Source: Pseudomonadota bacterium
Lineage (GTDB): Bacteria; Pseudomonadota; Gammaproteobacteria; Burkholderiales; Burkholderiaceae_B
Assembly: GCA_023423975.1 (NCBI GenBank)
Contig: JAFAEO010000004.1
Coordinates: 186,001 to 250,000 of the forward strand
Reading direction: 5' to 3'
DNA: 64,000 nt
Position numbers and translations under genes: made by a program. The notes below the pieces were generated by a model. It was not told the origin of the DNA and searched no databases. It saw nothing but the letters and a program-made list of their open reading frames with translations. This document shows positions 42,433 to 50,800 of the stretch, piece after piece. Positions within the stretch are counted from its first letter, which is position 1. The number at the start of each line of letters is the position of its first letter.

Positions 42433-43827
42433 CTATTCCTGGTTAAGACTGGCCCGCGCCTTGCGCAGCGATGCCGATGGAATGCCCAGGACCTCGCGAT
42501 ATTTGGCCACCGTGCGACGCGCGATGGTAATACCCTCCTGGGCTAGCAGATCGGTCAGGCGGCTGTCCGACAGCGGTTTACCCTCAGGTTCGGCCTGAAT
42601 GTAATTGCGAATACGGATCTGCACCGCTGTTGCCGATGCATTTTCGCCACTGTCTGTCGCCACGCCGGAGCCAAAGAACCGTTTCAGCTCAAACACCCCA
42701 TGCGGCGTCGCGATAAACTTCTGTGTCGTGGCTCGGGAGATGGTTGACTCATGCATGCCCACGGCATCAGCCACATCGCGCAGGGTCAACGGCTGCAAAC
42801 GCGCCATGCCGTATTCAAGGAAGTCACGCTGCTTGTCCATAATGGCACGCGAGACATCCAGAATGGTGGTAAAACGCTGGCTGACCTGTCGCATGAATCC
42901 CTTGGCCGCGGCCAGTTGCTCGGTCATTCCCGAGCCGGCCTCTTTGCCCAGACGACGAATCATGCTTTCGTACCCTTCGCTAATACGCAGCGATGGCATG
43001 ACTGCCTGATTGATGGCCAGAACCCACTCATCTTTTATCTTGCGCACCAGGACATCGGGTACGGCATAATCGGCCGTAGGCGTGCTGAACTGCTTGCCGG
43101 GGCGTGGATCCAGTTGCCGAATCAGGGCATGGGCCTGCCGAATTCGGTCGATATCGGCACCGGTAACTGACCGCAATTGCGCCATATCGGCGCGCCCCAG
43201 CGCCTCCAGCCCGTGCTCGCAAATAAGGCGGGCGCAAGCCAGCACTTCGGGCTCGGGTGGATTGGCCAGGGAAGAAACGTTCAATTGCAACAAGAGGCAT
43301 TCGGAAAGCGTACGCGCGCCCACGCCGGCCGGATCACACGATTGCAGCAGGCGCAATGCGACCGCCAGATCGTCTTCACTGACATCGGCCTCTTGCGAAA
43401 ACAACGTTACAATTTCCTGCAGGCTGGACATCAGATACCCGTTATCGTCCAGTTCCTCGATCAGGTATTCGGCCAGGCTGACATCCCGTTCCGATGCGTG
43501 GGTCAGCCGCAACTGCTCCCGCAGATGCTCGGAAAGCGACAGTCCTACCGCTGTTTCGGGCTGAAAATATTCGTCATCGCGCGATTTCTGACCCGGCTGC
43601 GAGGCCCAATCCTGTTGTAAAAGCTCGGCATCATTTTCGCTTGTATTTGTACTATCTTCTGATATTTGGTTATTATCGACAAGTTCAAGCATGGGGTTGT
43701 CCTGCAACACCTGTGCCAGTTCTGCCTGGAGATCCAGCGCAGAACACTGCAACAAGCGCAAGGACTGTTGCAGTTGCGGGGTCAGCACCAACTGCTGGCC
43801 GGTTCGAAGTTCTAACGCATGACGCAT
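42433..43827 (-). CDS. rpoN: RNA polymerase sigma-54 factor
   Basis: A 464-residue sigma-54 (E. coli 477). Region I starts MRHALELRTGQQLVLTPQLQ, region II is the acidic stretch (DNNQISEDSTNTSENDAE), and the core- and DNA-binding domain III has the cross-link region RFTTILDVSRAIMDKQRDFL, the helix-turn-helix LTLRDVADAVGMHESTISRA and the RpoN box ARRTVAKYRE (436-445). It directs transcription from -24/-12 promoters with AAA+ activators. The usual companions (lptB upstream, hpf, ptsN downstream) are not here. Only 17 bases separate its start from the divergent neighbour. Confidence 0.97.
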   Translation of the reverse strand: MRHALELRTGQQLVLTPQLQQSLRLLQCSALDLQAELAQVLQDNPMLELVDNNQISEDSTNTSENDAELLQQDWASQPGQKSRDDEYFQPETAVGLSLSEHLREQLRLTHASERDVSLAEYLIEELDDNGYLMSSLQEIVTLFSQEADVSEDDLAVALRLLQSCDPAGVGARTLSECLLLQLNVSSLANPPEPEVLACARLICEHGLEALGRADMAQLRSVTGADIDRIRQAHALIRQLDPRPGKQFSTPTADYAVPDVLVRKIKDEWVLAINQAVMPSLRISEGYESMIRRLGKEAGSGMTEQLAAAKGFMRQVSQRFTTILDVSRAIMDKQRDFLEYGMARLQPLTLRDVADAVGMHESTISRATTQKFIATPHGVFELKRFFGSGVATDSGENASATAVQIRIRNYIQAEPEGKPLSDSRLTDLLAQEGITIARRTVAKYREVLGIPSASLRKARASLNQE

Positions 43828-43844
43828 ATCGATTTGGAATACCT

Positions 43845-44837
43845 ATGAAATACAGCAATGCCGCGGTTCAGCAAAATGATGCCAGATTGGTAAGCAAAAC
43901 GCTGCTTAAGCTGGCTACCCCAAGGATTATAATGCGTGCCGCCGTGATTATTGTCACTATCGTGATCTGGTTGTGGGTTGCCGCAAGTATCCTTGAATTC
44001 GGCGCAGCCCAGGACTACGCGTTTCTGAACAAGTTTAACGTACAACTGGTTTCTTTTTTACAAAGTATCAATACCTACCTATGGTGGGCTGTGGTTCTGC
44101 TGGGCACCCTGATCGTCTATTTCTTCCTGAGCGCCTGGTATACCGGGAGCGTTGAGCGCGCTGCATATAAGACCGTACCCGCCGAGACCGCTGCCCAGCT
44201 GATCGGCAGCCTCTCTCCGGAAGGCAGGGATGTGCTCGGCTGGGTCTGGCGCGATCGCAGCGAACCCATCAATATCGGCAACCTGAAAACCACAAAGGAT
44301 GAACTGGATAACAACCGGGTCAGCAAACTGGCACAGATCCGGGAACAGGAACGGCTGCTGGGCCCTGGCCCAGCGGTGGCAGCAGACAATCGCATTGCCG
44401 CTGCACTGGCACAAAGCCAGGCGCAGGAGAAGTCTGACCAAGTACCGACGCTGCAGCCGGAGCCAGAACCGGCAGCGACTAAGCCCGTCACCGCCGATGC
44501 CCCACCAACAGTGCTGGCTGCCGGCGCGGTGGCGGCTGGTACTGCTGGCGCTGCATCCAGTCCCGCAGCAGTTGAGCCGGTTACCACCAGTCCGCCACCG
44601 GCCGCCCGGCCAAAAACGGCAGATGCGCCGGCATCTGAACCGAAGCCGTCGGCCAGCGTTGCGGACGCGACAACCGATGTTGTCACGCCCACACAGAACG
44701 AACCGACAATTCCGGATGGACCGGCCAAAGAGCAAACGACAGTCTCCACCTCCGAACAGACGGAGCCGACTATTGGCCGCCCTGAAACCACGCATCTGCG
44801 CCCTCCCCGCGATGAGATCAAACATACCATTACCTGA
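43845..44837 (+). CDS. Unrecognised membrane protein with two helices and Ala/Pro-rich tail
   Basis: About 330 residues. Two helices lie near residues 30-50 (AAVIIVTIVIWLWVAASILE) and 80-102 (WWAVVLLGTLIVYFFLSAWY). A basic/acidic segment with coiled-coil character follows (TTKDELDNNRVSKLAQIREQ), and from residue 170 the chain is low-complexity Ala/Pro/Thr/Glu. I do not recognise the family. The start may be 43845 (GGAA upstream) or 43932 (AAGGA five bases upstream); the second would leave a normal 104-base gap for divergent promoters with rpoN, while the first leaves 17 bases. A perfect hairpin terminator follows the stop. Confidence 0.65.
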   Translation: MKYSNAAVQQNDARLVSKTLLKLATPRIIMRAAVIIVTIVIWLWVAASILEFGAAQDYAFLNKFNVQLVSFLQSINTYLWWAVVLLGTLIVYFFLSAWYTGSVERAAYKTVPAETAAQLIGSLSPEGRDVLGWVWRDRSEPINIGNLKTTKDELDNNRVSKLAQIREQERLLGPGPAVAADNRIAAALAQSQAQEKSDQVPTLQPEPEPAATKPVTADAPPTVLAAGAVAAGTAGAASSPAAVEPVTTSPPPAARPKTADAPASEPKPSASVADATTDVVTPTQNEPTIPDGPAKEQTTVSTSEQTEPTIGRPETTHLRPPRDEIKHTIT

Positions 44838-44853
44838 TCAAAATCACGGTTAT

Positions 44854-44897
44854 CGCGGCGCAAGTGGAAAAAACGCTTGCGCCGCGGGGTAATTTTT
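44854..44897 (+). terminator. Terminator upstream of the leuA leader
   Basis: CGCGGCGCAAG (44854-44864) and CTTGCGCCGCG (44876-44886) are perfect eleven-base arms, followed by GGGTAATTTTT. It ends transcription from the unknown membrane gene before the leuA leader. Confidence 0.75.
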
Positions 44898-44911
44898 CTT
44901 ATAGTTAAGGC

Positions 44912-45070
44912 ATGAACAGCCAGCCCGCATTTTCTCGCAACGCTTTAACCGGTCGCAACACAGCTTGCGCCACGGCTAAGCTGTGGGCTGCCGCTACACC
45001 TGACGCAACGCTTTCTGCCGTTGCCATCTCTGCTTCCCTGCTACTGCTAGCGATCGGTTGTCGAGCCTAG
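44912..45070 (+). CDS. leuL: Leucine leader peptide (leuL-type) of leuA
   Basis: A 52-residue frame beginning MNSQPAFSRNALTGRN and ending SASLLLLAIGCRA. Four leucine codons in a row (CTG CTA CTG CTA, 45038-45049) lie eight codons before the stop, the arrangement of leucine-sensing leader peptides. Ribosome stalling there at low leucine would alter folding of the following RNA. AAGG is only one base from the ATG, so initiation may be unusual; a TATAGT -10-like box at 44900-44905 would put the RNA start almost at this ATG. It is 126 bases upstream of leuA. Too short and isolated to be anything but a leader. Confidence 0.72.
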   Translation: MNSQPAFSRNALTGRNTACATAKLWAAATPDATLSAVAISASLLLLAIGCRA

Positions 45071-45077
45071 AGCGTTC

Positions 45078-45177
45078 GTGGCAGTTCGACAGCCCCTGTA
45101 CAAGCCACAAGGATTCCGTTTTATTATTCTGAATCCCGGCGTCGCTGCTTAACTCCAGTCTGTTCGCACCGGGATTC
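45078..45177 (+). promoter_or_regulatory. Attenuator-like alternative hairpins before leuA
   Basis: GGATTC (45111-45116) can pair with GAATCC (45131-45136), while GAATCCCGG (45131-45139) can instead pair perfectly with CCGGGATTC (45169-45177). The two structures are mutually exclusive. GTGGC (45078-45082) and GCCAC (45104-45108) add a third stem. The last stem ends about ten bases before the leuA ribosome site, and no long U-run follows it, so control might be of translation rather than termination. Confidence 0.55.
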
Positions 45178-45196
45178 TCCCCTAAATAGGTGCATC

Positions 45197-46900
45197 ATGA
45201 TCTCCAACCCCGCTTCCAAATACATTCCTTTCAAGGCGTTCGAACGCGATTTCTCGGAACGCACGTGGCCCAGCAAGAAAATTGAACATCCACCCATCTG
45301 GATGAGTACCGACCTGCGCGATGGCAACCAGTCTCTTATCGAGCCTATGAGCATCGAGCGCAAGCTGCGTTTTTTCCAACACCTGGTCAAAATCGGTTTC
45401 AAGGAGATTGAAGTGGGCTTTCCGTCCGCCTCCCAGACCGATTTTGACTTTGTTCGCATCCTGATCGAAGAAAACCATATTCCCGAAGACGTTCTGATCA
45501 TCGTGCTGACCCAGTCACGCGAAGACCTGATTAACCGGACGGTGGAAGCGGCGGCCGGCGCCCGTCAGGCGATGGTGCACCTGTATAACGCCTGCGCACC
45601 CGCGTTTCGAAAAATCGTCTTCAATATGAACAAGGACGAGGTCAAAAATATCGCCACCATCGGTACGGCATTGATCAAAAAGGCCATGAGCCGGCACCCC
45701 GAAACCAAATGGCGCTATGAATACTCTCCTGAAGTGTTCAGCACCACAGAGCCGGAATTTGCAGTAGAAGTGTGTAATGCGGTGGCCGAGGTATGGCAGC
45801 CTACCGCCGCAGACCGGATCGTGTTCAACCTGCCTGCAACCATAGAGGCCACTACGCCCAATATGTACGCAGATCAGATCGAATGGTTCTGCAACAACGT
45901 CAATCATCGCGAAAGCGTTATTGTCAGCGTGCACCCGCATAACGATCGCGGCACGGCCGTTGCCGCCGCAGAGCTGGCTGTGATGGCCGGCGCAGACCGT
46001 ATCGAAGGTTGCCTGTTCGGCAGTGGCGAGCGTACGGGCAATGTGTGCCTGGTCACCCTGGCGCTCAATTTGTACACCCAGGGCATTCACCCTGGCCTGG
46101 ATTTCTCCGACATCGACGACGTGCGTCGCACTGCAGAATACTGCAATCAGTTGCCCGTACACCCGCGTCACCCCTACGCGGGCGACCTGGTCTTTACCGC
46201 TTTCTCTGGCTCGCACCAGGACGCAATCAAGAAAGGGTTTACCGTACAGAAAGAAGATGGTGTCTGGGAAGTGCCTTACCTGCCGATTGATCCGGCCGAT
46301 CTCGGACGCAGCTATGATGCGGTCATTCGAGTGAACAGCCAGTCGGGCAAGGGTGGTGTCTCCTATCTTCTGGAAAACGAGCGCGGCCTGAACTTGCCGC
46401 GTCGCCTGCAGATAGAATTTTCCCGCGCCATCCAGCGCGTGACCGACGAAACCGGTACGGAAGTCAACGGCAATGCCGTGTTCGATATCTTTGAAAAAGA
46501 GTATCTGAAACAAACCACGCCATGGAAACTGATTCGCCACCAAATCAATAGCAAGGCCGATGGCGAAGCCGGCGACCAGTTCAGCATCCGCGCCGAGCTT
46601 GAGGTGGATGGTCAGGTCAAAGTGGTGGAAGGAAGCGGCGAAGGCGCTATTTCAGCCTTCATCAACGCCCTGAATCTGCCTATCCGCTTTATGGATTATC
46701 ACGAACATGCCATGGGCTCCGGCGAAAAAACGTCTGCCGTCTGCTACGTAGAACTGCGGCTTGGTGAATCTGCCACCGGTTTTGGCGTGGGTATCCACAA
46801 GGACATCGTTACTGCATCATTTGTAGCTGTTCTGAGCGCGGTAAATCGCCATCTTAACCAGCAGGCCACAGAAGGCGCTGCTATGCGCGAAGTCGCTTAA
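45197..46900 (+). CDS. leuA: 2-Isopropylmalate synthase (long form)
   Basis: A 567-residue enzyme for the first committed step of leucine synthesis (acetyl-CoA + 2-oxoisovalerate). Residues 30-310 are the TIM barrel: IWMSTDLRDGNQSL, metal-binding HPHNDRGTAVAAAEL and GADRIEGCLFGSGERTGNVC. Residues 430-560 form the regulatory LeuA domain that senses leucine. Length and the N-terminal PSKYIPFKAF-like start place it in the long (Corynebacterium/Bordetella) subgroup rather than the E. coli type. Control is therefore double: feedback at the enzyme and, apparently, a leucine leader peptide at the RNA level. Confidence 0.97.
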   Translation: MISNPASKYIPFKAFERDFSERTWPSKKIEHPPIWMSTDLRDGNQSLIEPMSIERKLRFFQHLVKIGFKEIEVGFPSASQTDFDFVRILIEENHIPEDVLIIVLTQSREDLINRTVEAAAGARQAMVHLYNACAPAFRKIVFNMNKDEVKNIATIGTALIKKAMSRHPETKWRYEYSPEVFSTTEPEFAVEVCNAVAEVWQPTAADRIVFNLPATIEATTPNMYADQIEWFCNNVNHRESVIVSVHPHNDRGTAVAAAELAVMAGADRIEGCLFGSGERTGNVCLVTLALNLYTQGIHPGLDFSDIDDVRRTAEYCNQLPVHPRHPYAGDLVFTAFSGSHQDAIKKGFTVQKEDGVWEVPYLPIDPADLGRSYDAVIRVNSQSGKGGVSYLLENERGLNLPRRLQIEFSRAIQRVTDETGTEVNGNAVFDIFEKEYLKQTTPWKLIRHQINSKADGEAGDQFSIRAELEVDGQVKVVEGSGEGAISAFINALNLPIRFMDYHEHAMGSGEKTSAVCYVELRLGESATGFGVGIHKDIVTASFVAVLSAVNRHLNQQATEGAAMREVA

Positions 46901-46929
46901 CGGCAAAGCTGACCCGGTTAAATCCGTCA

Positions 46930-46955
46930 CCTGCCGACAGCAGGCGGCGGGTTTT
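46930..46955 (+). terminator. Terminator of leuA
   Basis: CCTGCCG (46930-46936) pairs with CGGCGGG (46945-46951) with one G-U pair, followed by TTTT. It is 30 bases after the stop. Confidence 0.6.
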
Positions 46956-47352
46956 CATTGATGGGGTAGCTATTGGTGTTTTATATTTACCGTAAAACGT
47001 GATTCGGGCGCCCGGCTTCTTTTTGCAGCCCAGTGCCCGCTTGCTTTCCTTGCAGACGCGATGCAGGCGGGCATTGATCGGGTAGACCAACCGGCGACAG
47101 GCCCGGGTTGCTACCCCCGCAAACGGAAGCGTCGCGGCTTATCGGCGCGCATTTTCAGCGGCTTGCCAGGCAAGCGCCATGAGCAAGCCAATGCCATTCC
47201 AACCGAAAAGGGCTGATGCCTGCGTGCGCTTGCCCCGCATGAATCAACCCTGTTCTGCCCCTAAAACTGAATACCGGGAAACTGCCGTCCTGGCCCGGCA
47301 TGCCGGGCTCACCAGCAACAAACCTGGCGTGCGCTATGTCGGACCCGTCCGT
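46956..47352. other. Gene-free region after leuA
   Basis: About 400 bases with no convincing gene on either strand. The only long frame, at 47179-47532 on the plus strand, runs over the DUF1840 gene and has no domain. A short GTTTTA/TAAAAC inverted repeat lies at 46978-46998; otherwise I see nothing. Confidence 0.45.
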
Positions 47353-47715
47353 TTACCAGGCGCTGCCTTTTTCCCAGACCACTTCCTTGCCAGCGGCCTT
47401 GGCCTGACGCATCATATCCAGCAATGGGTAGGCACGACGGCGCAAGCTCACATTTTCACTGATGGGGTGCACTGCAACCGCGTCGTCCTCTTCTTCGCGA
47501 TCCTTGTCATCAAACTGATGGTCAGGCGCTGAATCCGGGTCCGCATTGATAGCCTGTTCCAGTTGACGAATGGCTTGTTCCAGCTGGGCCACGGTAAAGA
47601 CGCCCATTTCAGGCAAGGTGTCATACTCACGGCCCGCCGCCTGCAATACTGTCCTGGCCTGTTCAGCCATCATCAGGACATCGCCGGCTATATCCGAACG
47701 AAAAGTAATCAGCAT
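47353..47715 (-). CDS. DUF1840 domain-containing protein
   Basis: A 120-residue small cytosolic protein of the DUF1840 family, which is nearly confined to betaproteobacteria. The start MLITFRSDIAGDVLMMAEQA and the following PEMGVFTVAQLEQAIRQLEQ are diagnostic; the tail is acidic then basic (DDKDREEEDDAVAV, SLRRRAYPLLDMM). I use the ATG at 47715, with AGGAAAA eight bases upstream. Function unknown. It is divergent from the RHS gene with about 90 bases between them, and there is no sign that the two are related. Confidence 0.85.
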   Translation of the reverse strand: MLITFRSDIAGDVLMMAEQARTVLQAAGREYDTLPEMGVFTVAQLEQAIRQLEQAINADPDSAPDHQFDDKDREEEDDAVAVHPISENVSLRRRAYPLLDMMRQAKAAGKEVVWEKGSAW

Positions 47716-47805
47716 AACGGTTTTCCTCATTAGATATTTTATTGGACTGCGACCACTGCAAATGCATTCAAAAGGTGATGATACGCATTTTTCAGGTTAT
47801 TGGTC

Positions 47806-50800
47806 ATGCGAACCCGTCCTCGCTCAATTTTTCCTGCTTACACGCACCTGATTCTGGTGCTTGCAGGCATGCTCCATTTTGCCCCAGAGGCCGTTGCCGG
47901 ACAAGCAAATATTGCGCAATGCGTGCGCCCGGCGTCTGGCACCGGTCATCCGTGCCGCAGCAGCAACCCTTTTACCCTGGGCGCCAATGAGCCGGTCATC
48001 AATAGCGGCGCCGGCAACCCGGTTAATCTGGCCACCGGCAACAAATACCAGGAAACAATCGATCTGCCGCTGCGCCATGACGGCTTGCTGGTAATGCGCA
48101 GCTATAACGCAATGGACCGGTCAGACCGGGGACTGGGCGCGGGCTGGCGGCACAATTTCGATATCGATCTGCAACGCACGCCCGAAGGCTTGCAAATTAC
48201 CCAGGCCGATGGTTCCCGCATCCTGTTTGGCAGACGAGCTGGCAAAACTGTTCCGGCAATTGTCCCGGCCTACGGGCGACTGATGGTTGCCCATAGCGGC
48301 TGGGTCTGGCATTGGCCTGACGGCAGCACCCTCTCCTTTGACCGCCAGGGGTTGCTAAGCACACTGAACGTGGCTGGACGCCACCTGCAGATACAGCGGT
48401 ATAGCCGTGCCTCAGTTTTTGCAGACAAAATTCGTCAGGTCACAAGTCAGGCCGGGCAAGTCCTGGTGTTTCATTACAGCCAGGACAATCGCGCGCCTGC
48501 CGGCACACGCCTGATCAGAATTGATACGCCGCAAGGACCCATCCGATATCGCTACGATTTTACCGCCGGGCGTCTGGTATCCGCTACCAGAGATGGTGAC
48601 AGTCAGACGCTATACCTGTACGAACCCGCTTATCAGGCCGCGGACCCATACAAATTGACGGGCATGGCTATCGTGCCCCGCAGCAACGGACACGCCCACA
48701 ACTCCCTTGTTGTCGGCGCCCTGCCCGCGCTGGAGTCTTCTGCCCAATCCACCGCCATATCGGTCATCGCAGGCCGCGCTCCACTTGTGGGGAATCTGCC
48801 TGACCCCGTGGCGCAACCCTACCGCTTGCGGACCTGGCAATATGACCCAAGCGGCAGAGTGATCCGGGCCGTGTTACACGATCAGCCTGCCGGCCCGGGC
48901 ACCCAGTGGTTCAGCTATAGCGCCGCCGGCGCGCAACGCAGCATCACCCGCGTCACAGATGGTAACGAGCAGCGTACAAGCTTTGTCTGGCGACGCATCC
49001 ATGACCGTTATCTGCTCGAATCGGTCAAAGGCCACGGGTGCATCGGTTGCGCCGCACCGGGGCTACGGGCTGCGTATGATGAGCAGGGACGCCTGTCGTA
49101 CATCAATGGCCTGCATATCGCCCGCTACCCCAACGGCATGCCGGCACGGCTGAGTCTGCCCCAGGGGCCCTGGCCCGGTCTGCAGTTGCACTATGACCGG
49201 CAAGGCAGGGGGATTTTCTGGTCCAGCACGCTGACCGGCAGTCAGCATATTCAGTACAACAGCAAGGGGCAGCCCACCGCCCAGACTTTTGCCAACGGCG
49301 TGCGCTGGTCATACGAGTATGATGCGCAGCAACGCCTGCGCGCCTTGCGCGAATCCACCACATCCGGTTTTCCCACTGATCACGCTCCGGGGCATGCGGC
49401 ACCTGTCGTTGCCACAACCACCCTTGATTATGCAGACAACGGCGTCACCCTGAAACATGCCAACGAAACACAAGTGCATACCAAGAATCGGACCCGTGGC
49501 GCCTTGCGTGTCCGTATTTCCAGGTCCCGCAGCACAGAGAACCCTTACCAGGTGTCTTATGAGGACATTATCCTGCGCCATCCGCAGACCGGCCAGCAAA
49601 TACAGTTGCTGCCCGAAGGCGGCCGCCTGCTCTACATATATACCGCCGGGCAGCAGTTGCACAGCATTGTCTGGGAAGATGCCAGGCAACAACGACACCC
49701 CGTTCTGCACCTGACGGCCCCAGGTGAAGCCACATTCGGCAATCAGATCCGGATGCAGTACCGTGAGGACGGCTCCGGCCGCCAGCAATTGCATCTGGTA
49801 GCCACTGCCGGCACGGCCAGCCGTCCGATCCTTGGCCTGGAACGTCTGGTGGCGCGCGATGGACGCATCCTCAAGGAAGATTATTATTACCCGGCAGTTG
49901 CCAGCGCCGTTCGTCGATATTATTTTTACGGCGGGCGACAGCGGCTGGCCGGAATGACCGAGCAGCATTACCGCTACACCAAAGGACAGTTAACACGCAC
50001 ACCAGTCGCTTGCGGAAAGCGGCGCGTGTGGTATGCCTGGGATCGCAGCGGCGCCGGTATTGCGCGCTTTGATGGCCAGCGCACGCGGCGCAGCCGTATC
50101 AGGCGCGACGCCAGTGGGTTGCCGGTGCAGGTTGGCCGCCTGAAAACGCGTTACGGCGTCAACCGCCGCCTTGAAGCGGTCTACCAGCAGGATCGGCGTA
50201 TTCAACGGAATTTGTACAACGGCCAGGGTCAGCGTATTGCCCGCCACGACCCGCAGGCGTTTACCCACTTTTACTATCAGGATAACCGGGTGATCGGCCA
50301 CTGGTCTGTACCCACGGGCGTACCACTGCGCGCGCCCTCCAGCGGCGCCATTTCAAGACGCTACATTTATGCAGGCGCCGTGCCGGTTGCCTTTATTGAA
50401 TACGCCAGGCCCGCGGCGTTCAGCGACAAACCGCAGCCACCTTTCGCCGCGTCGGCAGGCGCATCCGTACACACTATGCTGCGCCGTCTGCTGAACGACA
50501 GATCTGCGGCAACGCTGTACTTTATCCACACCGATACCCAGGGACTGCCACTGGCTGTCACCAACATGCAGGCGCAACCGGTCTGGCTGGCCCGGCCTGA
50601 ACCGGAAGGCAAATTGACGCCGCTGATCACTCAGGTGCAACTGCCCTTGCGCTATCCCGGCCAGTATGAAGACGAAGCGACCGGCTGGTTCGATAATATC
50701 TATCGCACATACGACCCTGCCTTTGGCCACTATCTTGAGCCCGATCCGATCGGCCCCATTCCCGGCACCGATCCCCTGGGATATGCTGCGGCACAACCGC

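Noticed and set aside
44079..44863. Two overlapping minus-strand frames of 248 codons each
   Set aside because: Both are opposite the low-complexity Ala/Pro tail of the membrane protein at 43845-44837, which keeps several frames open by composition alone.
45515..46543. A 342-codon minus-strand frame
   Set aside because: Antisense to leuA, whose own frame has full-length family motifs.
47179..47532. A 117-codon plus-strand frame
   Set aside because: Overlaps the DUF1840 gene on the other strand, which has a ribosome site and family motifs; this frame has neither.
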